64,000 bases of DNA, taken from Ananas comosus. Lineage: Eukaryota > Streptophyta > Magnoliopsida > Poales > Bromeliaceae. Positions 43,463 through 55,689 of this stretch are shown one piece after another. The DNA lies in NCBI RefSeq assembly GCF_001540865.1, contig NW_017893380.1:1-64000 (forward strand). The letters run 5' to 3'. A model generated the notes under the pieces. The model did not search any database. It was not told where the DNA came from and was given only the letters and a program-made list of their open reading frames with translations. Positions within the stretch are counted from its first letter, which is position 1, and each line of letters starts with the position of its first letter. The translations under genes and the position numbers were made by a program.

Positions 43463-44002
43463 TGAAAGTTTTGAGGAGCCCAAGGATGTATCTAGATTGT
43501 ATCTATCACCTAGAGGGGGGTGAATAGGTGAACGGCCAAAAAATCACAAATCTCGATGCAATAAAAATAAATGCGGAAAATAAAAAGCACACCGAGATTT
43601 ACATGGGAAAACTCCAACTTGGAGAAAAAAACCTACGGGACCAACACGCGAAAAAATAATTCACTAAGAGAAAAAATTACAAGGTAATTACCGACTCCAC
43701 GGACTCAACCCCTCTTAACCTCCTATGAATCTTCGCGCTACCCTCCGGGTTGTCCACGCCCTCACGTTCGAGTCCACGAACGCCTCCACTTCGAATCCAC
43801 GAAGCTTCAATCACGCCGAATCCACGACGCCACTCGAATCCACGAGCCCACGATCCGAATCCACGAACCGCCGTCAAATACGCCGAATCCACGACGCCAC
43901 CATAAAGAATATCATGAATATGGTGATCCTTCGCTTTGGAGTATTGTAGAAAACCAGAGAATAGAACTCCAAGTGAAGCGGAGATCAAATCGACATATTA
44001 AT
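43463..44002 (-). repeat. 5' LTR of the Ty1 element, partial
   Basis: It matches 39315-39835 and ends at the N at 44003, so the half with the palindrome array is missing. Small indels between the two LTR copies are frequent. Confidence 0.75.
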
Positions 44003-44003
44003 N

Positions 44004-44455
44004 AATTTTCTGACACTGTGCATTTTCTGTTAAAATAACAGCCTCGATTCACACAGAAAATTCAAAATCTTCTGTTCTCGCTCCGATTTCCGCACGAGCC
44101 GTTCCCGACTTATATTTTACTTCTATAAGTCCAATAAAAATAGTATCTCACACTATTTTTATTTATACCCTTATTTTAAAATCCGGTATGCTACACGGTC
44201 CCTCCCTGCCAGGGACCGGTTCCATCACGCAACCCCGCTGCGCCCAGCCAGGGGAACCGGTCTCTCACCTGCAGAGACCGGTCCCCAAGAGCAACATCAG
44301 CCCAATGATGCAGTTTGCCTCATTTACTCTTGCGGACTCAACTCCAAGGCACTTTTTGTGCTTTGGACATTCTCAACTCCGACAAAGGGTATACTTTCGA
44401 CAATTAGTCGATCCAGGATGAAGTACAATCCTCATATTTCGAGAATTCACTTCCT
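44004..44455. other. Unassigned LTR-like fragment with ACCGGT sites
   Basis: The fragment follows a single N. It holds GGGACCGGTTCC near 44211, GGAACCGGTCTC near 44253 and AGAGACCGGTCCCC near 44272. This is the spacing style of the family D array, so it is probably the start region of another LTR, truncated on both sides. Confidence 0.4.
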
Positions 44456-45461
44456 TACAATTACACTTTCTCTCCAACATATAATTTGAGTTATTACAAT
44501 TTATTACACATTTGATACATCTTGTTCTTTCATTTCCCTCTACCCCTAGGCTATGCCGACTCGGGTACCACTATCTCTGGTCTCTGGGTAGGGCGCTATC
44601 TATGAAGCTACGCCTTTGCCTTGTGCCGCCGCGCCGCTCACGTGCAAACCGGTAACACCCCAAAACAACGTGTGGTGAGAACCAACTCCATGGTTCCCCG
44701 TGGGTACGGCCACCCAAGGGAAAAGATCGACCAATAGGTCCAAGGAGGCACTGCAACAAGTTAGTCAAATAACATATAACAGATATATATTCAATATTAA
44801 ACTAAATGTCATGCCTCGCAAAATGCAATATGCAATACCTGTAACTCTATGCAACTAGATTACTTGATTCTACTTCATATTATTAGCCATTCTTTTACTT
44901 TATTAGCTATTCTCGATCATTAGCTTTTCTCTAGTCTTTACTTAGTTACATTACGCTCATCGGCGATTCTTTCCTAAGGTTGCTCATACCTTAGCCATCT
45001 ATGCCACTCGACTCGGTTTTGAGTCAATCCTCTGCGGATAGTCCGCACACTGGCTGCTCAACAGCCCATCGCACTCGATGACTGAGCCACCCGGCGGCGA
45101 AGTCGTCGCACATGCTCAGCTCTGGCTTAAGTCACCCTGCGGCATAATCCACAAATCGGCTCAACCATCCGATGGCGAAATCGTCGCACACGCCACGACG
45201 ATGGTTCTTTAGCCCTGGGCGGCGAAATCGTCGCACACACCCCGCACCACTCTAGGTGTTCCACAAGTCCTAGGATTCCGGAATCCATTTCACAGTACTC
45301 AAGGGTTGGTCTTAACCCTATGGAATTGACCTATCTAGGTCCAAGCCTTTACTCGACCTAAGTTAATGCTTTAGGTTCGTTGCTTTCATACTCTTAGCCT
45401 AGGTTTATTAACATTAGGTCCATTATTCTCGTCTACCTAGATTCACTTGACTCTAGGTTTA

Positions 45462-47979
45462 TGTAGCACACTGGACCTTTGCAAATTGCGAGGTTCGAGT
45501 GTTCGATTTGTATTTCGAACTTTTCCACACTTGGTGGAGGGCCGTCGATGGTATACCGGCCTAAAAGTTCGATCTCGAGAGTTTTGGCAGAGTCCTGAGA
45601 GTTTTTACTCTCGGGGACCGGTCCCTGATAGGAGAGACCGGTCCCCTAGTGAACAGTGCGCAAGCAGCCGGCGAGGCAACCGGTCCCTGGCTGTCGAGAC
45701 CGGTCCCCGAGCGCGTCTGCGCGGGGAGAGACCGGTCCCGCGCAGGGAGAGACCGGTTCCCGAACGTTGGATTTTCGGGGGCAGGCTGAGAGACCGGTCC
45801 CAGGTCGGGGAGACCGGTCCCTCTGGGCGAAAACTGCCCAGACCGGGCTGATGTAAATTTGAGTTTTTGAGGGGCCTAACCGGATTTTGTTACCTTAGAG
45901 GCTATAGGCAGCCTCTCCTCCCCTCTGACTCTCATTTTCTCTCCCTCACACTCTTCCTACACTTCTAGAGAGAGAAAGGGAAGGAGAAGAAGGAGAAGAA
46001 GAGGAGAAGGAGCTTGCTTGGAGGCCTTGGAGCACCACCTTCTTCCTCATTTCTTACCTTTGGAGGCTTGGAGCTTGCTTTTGGAGCTTTGTGGTGGATC
46101 AATCTTCAACCCTTGAAGATTTTGAGCTTGGTTTGGAGCATCCTAGAGGTAGGTGGCAAGGTTCCTTCCTCTAGATTTTAGTTTTGGAGCTTTTTGCTTG
46201 TCTAAACCCTAGATTTTGGATTTTAGGGTTAGATATGGGGATTCTTGATTTGAGGCTTCTTGATCTCATTTGAATGGTTTGGAACCTTTATATAGGTTAG
46301 ATTGGGAGACCTCTACCTTCCATTTGAGGATTAAAATAGGGTTTTTCACTTGAGGTGAGTTTTCTCCAACCCTAGCTTGAGAAGCTTAGTGTTTGAGCTA
46401 TTTGCTCTTCGTTTCGTTTGGGTGACCCTATTTTTGATGTTTCTAGGGTACTAGGAAGCTTGTGGATACCTTCGTTCGGCGAAACGAAGAATTCGATTTT
46501 GGTGGGTTTGACTTCATGAAAATGGGGCAAAATGGTCCCTTTGCCTTCTAGACTTTTGTAAAGTATTTTTGAATGCAAATTCATACTAAACATGATTTAT
46601 ATGAATTTTAAAACACTTAACATGCATGCCTCATGTATCGTAAAATTTGTACTCCATATAGTAGAGCTATATGTGTAGATTGCATGCATTGTGGATACTG
46701 CTTGGTTTTGCAAGTTGAGAACATGTCTCCATGCTAGAATTGAGTGAACTATGCATCATGAACATATTAATGCCATGCTTGGGACTCGTTGAACAAAAGT
46801 GTCATAAAGGGGCACTTGGAATTAGTAAACTATGAAAATGCAACTTAGAGACATAATGATAGGCCATTGTACATCTGCTATATATTCCATGTTAGAGACA
46901 TGATGACATAGAGATAGGCCTTTGGGACATTCGATACATTCCTTGTTATTAGACCTGAGGACTTGGTACTTGCGACAGATCGTTTGACTACTTGCCATTG
47001 TGCTCATTCGCACATGCTTGTAAGGGTCGCTCCCTACAAGCCGGCACTCTGGAGATAGCCATCGCGATTCATATTCGCCGTGCGGGATTGGGCGCCGAAG
47101 TGGATTGCCGTGGGACAGGCTCATTCCTAGGGTGGGGATGATGACTACCACGGGGCCATTAGGCTCGGCACCGGCCAGACAGCCTACGGGTGGGTCTCAG
47201 GGCCATAGATAGCCTTCGGGTGGGTCTCTTCAGATTTGACTTTGAGCATTCATTATGACATGTGGACAGATGACGACTTAGTGTACTACTTAGACATGGA
47301 CTAGAATAGTAAACAACGGAACTTTACTATTTCGCATTGTGAACATTATGATAGTTGGAGACTTTTACTTCATGCATAGTTGCTTCATACTTATGCTAAT
47401 TATGCTAAGTAGAGATATCATGTTGTAGTAAATTACATTTTTACTTACCTTTCGCTTTTCTACTTTTATAGTCACTGACATCTTTTGTAGTTTTGGGCCT
47501 TGTGGCGCATTCACTGAAGTCAGTAATTGCCCACTGGGAACTATTTTTAATAGTTCTCACGCCCCTGTTTTATGGTTTACTTTTCAGAGCCTTCGGCACC
47601 GGCGGAGGCACGGGATCGCGGCAAGGGGATCGCTTAGCTAGCTAGCGAGGAGCGGTACTTTGCCTAGGTGGTTTACTCTTTCTTTTTGTAGTTGAGAGAG
47701 TGAGAGGTTTTGTCTCCAAGTATAGAGACCACCTATGCATCTACCTATAGCACTTGTATCTGGGATTTCCTTGTATCACTTTATGTTTTATTTAGTGGAT
47801 TTACAGTTTTATCCTTATCCCTTGTTGTAGCATTTAGACATTTATTATGCTCTGATACTCCTAGATGTCTTTTATTATTGCTTTTATTATTGTTGTTTTT
47901 AGACGCCTTATACGTTTTAGACGTATGGCGGGTCAGGGCACGCGCCGGGCGGGCTTCCGCTGGGTCCCGGGGCGTGACA
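45462..47979 (+). mobile_element. Solo LTR, Ty3 family D
   Basis: A 2,518-bp LTR in plus orientation, starting TGTAGCACACTGG and ending CCCGGGGCGTGACA, has perfect 5-bp target duplications GTTTA at 45457-45461 and 47980-47984. Removing it restores the colinear match with the second family C LTR at 52650. Its layout parallels family A (palindrome array, CT-rich stretch, leader-like AGGGTTTAG region). Confidence 0.9.
45616..45819. repeat. GACCGGTC palindrome array, solo LTR D
   Basis: Perfect 8-bp palindromes start at 45616, 45636, 45698, 45730, 45792 and 45812. Variants are at about 45678 (AACCGGTC) and 45751 (GACCGGTTCC). The best site extends to GGGGACCGGTCCCT. The array lies 155-358 bp from the LTR start. 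The core is the same as in families A and B but the arms differ. Confidence 0.95.
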
Positions 47980-50236
47980 GTTTAACACTTTTCATCACAT
48001 AACCTAGGTTTACTTTAACACTAGGTTCATTACCTTTAACTCACAACCTAGGTTAACTTAACTCTAGGTCCAATCTCCACCTATGTTCTCTAACATTAGG
48101 TTTAATGCCATTCTTGTTAACCTATGTTCATTAACACTAGGTTCATTATCACTCTTGTTCAACCTAGGTTCACGACTCTAGGTTCAATGCCACTCGATCT
48201 ATATGTATACATATGTCCTTTACTTAGCATTCTTACATTAGCATCCCTATAACATGCTTATCATACATGTACTTAGCATTTTTACCATGCCATCATCTAT
48301 ATTCTTAGCATTAACCACATGCTTGCATTTATTAATTCTATATAATGCTTATCATACAATTACTTAGCATTCTTTACACTATGTCATTATGCATCGTTTG
48401 GTAGCCTAACTTAGCATTCTCATACACATGCTCTATCGATAGTTACCACTACATGCATCAATGATAAACATTTAACTTAGACATACAGGCGACCTAGTCG
48501 CTTCGGTAAACACAACCCACCTTAACTCGCGTTCCGATTGCTTGTCGACACTTGCAATTGGCCTCCCGCGGCACCGGTATCCGGCACGGCCCAATATTGC
48601 AACTGCGCCACAACCGTGCTCCGCTTCGCAGCCCCGGAAATTATAGGTCTTCGGTTATGTGCCACGGTGCACCAAATCCATTTCCACGATTTTACGACGT
48701 CGCCTCGGCCCTCCAGGCGGAAACGAAGCTAAATCGTCAGTTTCTTCAATATCTTTGTAACGGCTCGACGGATTGCCGAACCGACTTCGCCAACGCGTTC
48801 GTTTACCTAGCAATTAGGTTTACGGAGGGTCAAATGAGATCACACTCATCTATTTACAAAAATCCCACTTTGGATGCCCTAGATGCTACTATTGCAAAAA
48901 CCACCAAATCGATCTTCGATTCATGCAATAAACATCTATCTAGCATCAAAGGAGCCTACTAAGTTCACTTCTAGAGCATTTAGACCCATCTCTAGAGATC
49001 TACCATGAGAGGGTAACAAAGCTTACCTCTCCAAGCTTCTCCAAACACAAGGAAGAGGAAGGAGATGACGAGGATCCCTTTCTTGAACTTCCTCTCCTTC
49101 TTCTTCTTCTACTCTCCTTCTTTTTCCTCTTCTTCTTCTCTCATTCTTTTTCGTTTAGAGAGAGAGATGGATGGATTTGGGGTGATACGGTGAGGGAAAG
49201 AGAGATAGAGGTGTTATAACCCGCTCTATACACTTAACCCATGCAACAATTGCACGTAAGCCCCTCAACAATGTAAGTGTTGCACAGCCCAAACTGGGCC
49301 ATTTTCGGGTGCTGGGACTGGTCCTTGGACTTGAGGGACCAGTTCCCGAAGGTCAAGAAAAACAGCATTCCAGACTTAGCCAAATTTTCAGCTTTTTCAG
49401 CTTTCGGGGTCCGTTTTCACTCCGTTTTCGCTCGTTTGACCTCTGATTCTTTTCAAATCGAACCGAGACTCTCCAAACATGTTTTCGAACATGTTTTCAT
49501 CATATTTTCATCCACATTGATGCTGGATTTAGCTCACGGACCAACATGGCCTTTCGGGTTCCGTTTTCGCGCCTACGCGCACTGAAACGCCCGATTGCTC
49601 CTGAACTTCACCGAACTTCACCGGGACGATTCAAATGGCTTTCCAACCAAATGTACACCGTAACTTCATGATTTTAGAAGTTCAGTATGTTACATTCTCC
49701 CCTCCTTTAAAAGAGTTTCGTCCGCGAAACTCAAACCGTGCCTCAATGCGACTTATCGAACAATTGAGGGCACTGATGCACTTTCCTAGTTCGGAATGGC
49801 TTTACACTTTTTGGAACTATCCAAGAGGCCCAATACGGAGAGTACAATACCAAATTCGTACAACTTTGCAAGGTGAATCTCGCAAAGTGCATTACGGTCT
49901 TCGTTATTCTTGGTGGTAGCGCAAGTCGAAACTCAACGACTTTATGCGCTCCAATACCATTCACAACCTGGCACGCAAGGACTTTTCTTTGCATTTACCT
50001 TCCCCCCCAGGGTATTCCGATTCGATCACCATCATTGCTTAGGAGCAACATTACTGGTGTATCGCTTCATCATGGGTGCTTCAATCACATTTGGATCTTT
50101 GCTCTATTGAGAGATGGCCCACTCCGACGCATCTCAAATCTCAACCCACAAAAGAGCATTATCCTCAAGTTCTCCAACTTCTCCAACATAACCCAGCCCG
50201 CCTTGGCAAAATTCATACTCTGGGACTGGTCTTGCC

Positions 50237-51061
50237 CTAACTGGGACTGGTTGCCCCGCACTGCGCAACCCTTCGCCTCGGGGCAACCGGTCCCTCCCTT
50301 TTGGGACCGGTCCCCGAGAGCATGCTCGCGCAGACCACGTTCGGAACACAATGCACGATACGAAAAAATTCCCGCTCGTATTGCCTAACTGAGCGATCTC
50401 CTTGCCGCAGCTTTTGGAATCTTTCCTTAAGCTTTCGCTTTTCACTATCTGGGAAATAGGCCGAGAACACCAATCCCCGAAATTCTTTCCAAGTCATAGG
50501 AGGGAGACCAGGCGATCGATCTCGCTTAACACCTTTCCACCACACCTTCGCCGACTGTTTGAGACAGTGCACGGCTAGGTTTACCTTGTCCCACTCCAAC
50601 GTGTACAGATCCTCGAAGAGTGTTTCCATAGAATCAATCCACATCTCAACGACCCACGGATCTGCATCCTCTCCATCAAAGGTAGGCGGATCAAATTTCT
50701 TGAAAGCCTTGAGGGCCGCCAAAGCTCGTTCCCTCTCCGCCTCCACCTTTGGACTAATAGGGGTTGGGTCACCCAACCCCGATGGAAACGTCTCCGCCGC
50801 GGCTCCCGGCCATTCTCGACAAGCCGCAGCCGATGCCGCCACTAGCTGATCCACCGTTTCTTGGAGTCTTTTCATTCGCTCCTCCTGGCGCATAGCAGCC
50901 TCCTGCTGCCGCTGCACCAGATCAGCTTGTTGCCTCATCACTCCCACGAGTGTGGCCAATTGATCGCGAAGCTCTAAGTCTCCGCTCACGTCGGTTTGCT
51001 CAGGGAAACCACTTGCCCCCTCCCGCGCCGATCTGGACGAAGATCGCCTACGCGGTGCCAT
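50237..51061 (-). pseudogene. Element C gag, 3' truncated
   Basis: A 274-codon frame from an ATG at 51061 has a basic N-terminus (MAPRRRSSSRSAREG), a Gln/Glu/Arg-rich region, then the gag core (PPTFDGEDADPWVVEMWIDS, TWKEFRGLVFSAYFPDSEKR, RQGDRSVRQYEREFFRIVHC). It is similar to the element A gag in order and residues. After about residue 240 the frame enters palindrome-bearing LTR-like sequence, and the nucleocapsid knuckle is absent. Confidence 0.75.
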
Positions 51062-51404
51062 CGTCTCCTGAACACGACAACTCGATTAGTTCTCGACCAA
51101 CTTGGGTCGAACACGAGACTACTAACACCGACTCAAAAGCCAATTGGGCGAAAGTAACACAAGGGCGTCTATTCTCATCACTCAGTTTCATGTTGTATGC
51201 ATCCAACATGAACACCCTCGGTTGAGAATAAACCACACCTTGAATCTACCTCTAATATCCGTCTTAGAGATTTATAACACAACCAAATCCATAATCCTTT
51301 CGCCACAAGTCACATGTCCTAGTCTCTCACGAGCCTTAACCTCTATGGTTTCACTATCCTAGGGTCTCCTAGGTTCACTTAAGCCATCACATTCTCTACT
51401 TTAT

Positions 51405-51416
51405 GCTCTGATACCA
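51405..51416 (-). promoter_or_regulatory. Primer-binding site of element C
   Basis: TGGTATCAGAGC on the minus strand lies seven bases inside the 5' LTR end, as in element A. Confidence 0.9.
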
Positions 51417-51423
51417 CCTTATC

Positions 51424-53898
51424 TGTGACGCCCCGACACCCGCCTATTTGGTCGGATTCGGGCACGCCGACAGACCGTCGAACGGACAGAGTTTCCCCTG
51501 TACGTCCTAGGTGTCGCAATCAATACAATTCACGATGTTCCAACTAGGAACAGAAATCAACATACAGATTGCATATGGAAAGGTATCAACAAATTAAACA
51601 CATCCTATGTTATTACAAACATTCACATTGATACATTTGCTTACATCACAATTACACTTTCTCTCCAACATACAATCTGAGTTATTACAATTTATTACAC
51701 ATTTGATACATCTTGTTCTTTTATTTCTCTCTACCCCTAGGCTATGCCGACTCGGGGTACTATTATCTCTGGTCTCTGGGTAGGGCGCTATCTACGAAGC
51801 TATGCCCTTGCCTCGCGCCGCCGCGCCGCTCACGTGCAAACCTGTAACACCCCAAAACAACGTGGGGTGAGAACCAACTCCATGGTTCCCAGTGGGTACG
51901 GCCACCCAAGGGAAAAGCTCGACCAATAGGTCCAAGGAGGCACTGCAACAAGTTAGTCAAATAACATATAACAGATATATATTCAATATTGAACTAAATG
52001 TCATGCCTCGCAAAATGCAATATGCAATACCTGTAACTCTATGCAAGTAGATTACTTGATTCTACTTCATATTATTAGCCATTCTTTTACTTTATTAGCT
52101 ATTCTCGATCATTAGATTTTCTCTAGTCTTTACTTAGTCACATTACGCTCATCGGCGATTCTTTCCTAAGGTTGCTCATACCTTAGCCATCTATGCCACT
52201 CGACTCGGTTTTGAGTCAATCCTCTGCGGATAGTCCGCACACTGGCTGCTCAACAGCCCATCGCACTCGATGACTGAGCCACCCGGCGGCGAAGTCGTCG
52301 CACATGCTCAGCTCTGGCTTAAGTCACCCTGCGGCATAATCCACAAATCGGCTCAACCATCCGATGGCGAAATCGTCGCACACGCCACGACGATGGTTCT
52401 TTAGCCCTGGGCGGCGAAATCGTCGCACACACCCCGCACCACTCTAGGTGTTCCACAAGTCCTAGGATTTCAGAATCCATTTCACAGTACTCAAGGGTTG
52501 GTCTTAACCCTATGGAATTGACCTATCTAGGTCCAAGCCTTTACTCGACCTAAGTTAATGCTTTAGGTTCGTTGCTTTCATACTCTTAGCCTAGGTTTAT
52601 TAACACTAGGTCCATTATTCTCGTCTACCTAGATTCACTTGACTCTAGGTTTAACACTTTTCATTACATAACCTAGGTTTACTTTAACACTAGGTTCATT
52701 ACCTTTAACTCACAACCTAGGTTAACTTAACTATAGGTCCAATCTTCACCTATGTTCTCTAACATTAGGTTTAATGCCATTCTTGTTAACCTATATTCAT
52801 TAACACTAGGTTCATTATCACTCTTGTTCAACCTAGGTTCACGACTCTAGGTTCAATGCGACTCGATCTATATGTATACATATGTCCTTTACTTAGTATT
52901 CTTACATTAGCATCCCTATAACATGCTTATTATACATGTACTTAGTATTTTTACCATGTCATCATCTATATTCTTAGCATTAACCACATGCTTGCATTTA
53001 TTAATTCTACATCATGCTTATCATACAATTACTTAGCATTCTTTACACTATGTCATTATGCATCATTTGGTAGCCTAACTTAGCATTCTCATACACATGC
53101 TCTATCGATAGCTACCACTACATGCATCAATGATAAATATTTAACTTAGACATACAGGCGACCTAGTCACTTCGGTAAACACAACCCACCTTAACTCGCG
53201 TTCCGATTGCTTGTCGACACTTGCAATCGGCCTCCCGCGGCACCGGTATCCGGCACGGCCCAATATTGCAACTGCGCCACAACCGTGCTCAGCTTCGCAG
53301 CCTCGGAAATTATAGGTCTTCGGTTATGTGCCACGGTGCACCAAATCCATTTCCACGATTTTACGACGTCGCCTCGGCCCTCCAGGCGGAAACGAAGCTA
53401 AATCGTCAGTTTCTTCAATATCTTTGTAACGGCTCGACGGATTGCCGAACCGACTTCGCCAACGCGTTCGTTTACCTAGCAATTAGGTTTACGGAGGGTC
53501 AAATGAGATCACACTCATCTATTTACAAAAATCCCACTTTGGATGCCCTAGATGCTACTATTGCAAAAACCACCAAATCGATCTTCGACTCATGCAATAA
53601 ACATCTATCTAGCATCAAAGGAGCCTACCAAATTCACTTCTAGAGCATTTAAACCCATCTCTAGAGATCTACCATGAGAGGGTAACAAAGCGTACCTCTC
53701 CAAGCTTCTCTAAACACAAGGAAGAAGAAGGAGATGACGAGGATCCCTTTCTTGAACTTCCTCTCCTTTTTCTTCTTCTTCTCTCCTTCTTTTTCCTCTT
53801 CTTTTTCTCTCCTTCTTTTTCATTTAGAGAGAGAGAGAGGGATGGATTTGGGGTGATACGGTGAGGGAAAGAGAGAGGGAGGTGTTCTAACCCTCTCT
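51424..53898 (-). repeat. 5' LTR of element C, cut by CACTA copy 2
   Basis: It ends TGTGACG... at 51424 (plus reading) and is intact up to 53898. There the CACTA left terminal repeat interrupts it at the point corresponding to about 49228 in the other LTR. The roughly 470 bp of LTR start, including the palindrome region, are missing. Identity with the 3' LTR is very high over about 2.2 kb, so element C inserted recently. Confidence 0.85.
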
Positions 53899-54350
53899 CA
53901 CTACAAGAAAATGATTTACAGGTGACATTAAAAATTTGTCACTAAAAATAAAAAATTTGTCACTAATAGTTTTAGTGACGATAAATACCATCACTATAAG
54001 TTGTCACGGTAGGTCCCGTGGCAAATAGATTTTGTCACGGAAAAAAAAATATTGTCACTAAAAATAGTATTAATGACAAGTTAATTTTGTCACTAAATAT
54101 TACTTATTTGTCACCCAATAATATTTATGAAATGGTTGAACATTAAAAATAGTAATATTAGGTGACAACATATGCCGTCACTAATAGTTAGTGACATCAT
54201 TATCCGTCACTAAATATTACATTTATGACGATGATTATTCACTACACACTAATATTTAGTGATAATAAAGCTTGTCACAGAATATTACATTTATAACGAT
54301 AATATTAATCGCCGACATATTGTCACTAATATTTAGTGACAACAAAACCA
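53899..54350. repeat. CACTA subterminal repeat cluster (copy 2)
   Basis: It is the same arrangement of TTTGTCACTAA and TTAGTGACA units as at 35254-35700, with fewer small deletions. Confidence 0.75.
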
Positions 54351-55689
54351 TTATTTATGATACAGTTCCAAACAACCAACTGATATTTATGATAAAAACA
54401 AATCGACGAGATTTTTAAGTTCTAATAACGAAAAGACATTAATATTCTCACATTCGTCATACAAAATACCTCCTAATATCTCCAATTTTTTAAGTACATA
54501 ACAAAGAGTTTTCAAATTCAAACTAAATGATTCAATCTAAAATAAGTACATTTGATTACATGGTCCACATCCAAAATAAAGGATTGTCGAATAACACTAA
54601 CACTGCGTAAAAATTGCACCACTCATCCTTACCTGCAATGAATAAAAAATAAATATAATTAGACAAAATTAAAATCTGAAAGAAAGATAAAATAAAAAAA
54701 AATTGATGTTAAGGGTAAGTATGATCCAAGGGCTACATTCTTTTTCTCAATGTATACTCTTTCCTCATCTTCTAATAATTTCTAATTTAATTTAACAAAA
54801 TAAAGCTAGAAATTAACTGTAAAATAAAGCTAGAAATAGATGTCTAGAATGGCAAATGATAGATAGATCAAGAAATGCTGCAGAGTTTGCAGTCAAACTC
54901 AAAGGTCAAACGATGAAGACCAGTTTTTCTAGTCTACGAAATAGCAAAGCAATCCTGTAAATACTCGATCTCCTCTTTAATGTTAATTTGTTGGAGTATA
55001 ACAAACTCTCGTTTAAGCCCAGATGAGGACATCGGGGTATGTTCAGATAACCCAGCCTATTCTATTATCAATTTGATATTGAGTTTCAGAAATTCGAAAC
55101 CATGAAAACAATTTTGTGGATCAGGAGAGGAAATATAATGATAAGGAAGTAAATGAGCATTTTAAAGTCTTTATATACATTTACAGTCGAGAATCACAAA
55201 AATGTACTTAACACATATCTAAACCCAAAGTCAAACAGCACTGAAGACCAGTAATTAACTTACACGAGCTAACTAGCCATAATTTTTTTTGCCAGTAGAG
55301 TCTCTCTATTACAAAGAATTAATTGATACAGACCAACTGAGGAGATTGCCAACCATACAATTGTTCTCATTGCTATGTTTAGGGCATGAGTCATTGTTTA
55401 GGACCAATCAATAGAAAACTGTGACTCTATATATTCCATCAACCACTCTAGGAGCATAGTCTCACCTTCATATATGGTCCAAGCAACAATGATCAAGTAA
55501 ACAATAAAATACATGTAAAAAAGATAGAAAACTTATTTGAACTAGAACATTTTGAATCTACTAGCTTATATGAACTAGAACATTTTGAATCTACTAGCTA
55601 TATAGATTTTCCTCTTGTGGTTGTAGGAGTTTGATTTTACTCCCTAGCAGGGTTTTTTCAAGGTTACATATGTAGATACATCTTTACAA

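Larger units (their letters stand above)
39315..44002 (-). mobile_element. Ty1 (copia) gag-only element, TR-GAG type
   Basis: Minus-strand element with 3' LTR 40447-39315, internal region 43462-40448, and 5' LTR from 43463 upward, cut at an N at 44003. PBS is at 43460-43449 and the polypurine tract (AAAGGGGGAGAT) at 40459-40448. The 3-kb interior encodes gag only; no protease, integrase or RT motifs were found. It is therefore non-autonomous and matches the described class of terminal-repeat retrotransposons with a GAG domain. It inserted into the CACTA element at 39314/39315. Confidence 0.75.
44456..49694 (-). repeat. 3' LTR of element C, split by solo LTR D
   Basis: The LTR starts TGTAACATACTG at 49694 on the minus strand and is nearly identical to 51657-53898. 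Its last part (about 230 bp, present at 51424-51656) is missing: homology stops at about 44456. Solo LTR D and one GTTTA duplicate are embedded at 45462-47984. It contains GGCGAAATCGTCGCACA-type degenerate repeats at 45060-45240. Confidence 0.85.
49695..51423 (-). mobile_element. Element C interior, pol deleted
   Basis: The interior is only 1.73 kb, between a 3' LTR (starts 49694) and a 5' LTR (51424 upward). It holds the PBS, most of gag, and a tail with polypurine tract AAAGGAGGGGAGAA (49708-49695). Protease, RT and integrase are missing. The segment at 50200-50345 has ACCGGT palindromes of the family D type, so the deletion may have been filled with a piece of another LTR. The element is non-autonomous. 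Confidence 0.75.

Noticed and set aside
16394..45819. CRISPR-like reading of the regularly repeated GTACCGGTAC sites.
   Set aside because: Units are too short, spacing is irregular, spacers are not unique, and the context is plant LTRs.
48552..53643. Matching ORFs of 136-140 residues at 48552 and 53221.
   Set aside because: Both lie at equivalent positions in the two LTRs of element C; conservation reflects LTR identity, not a gene.
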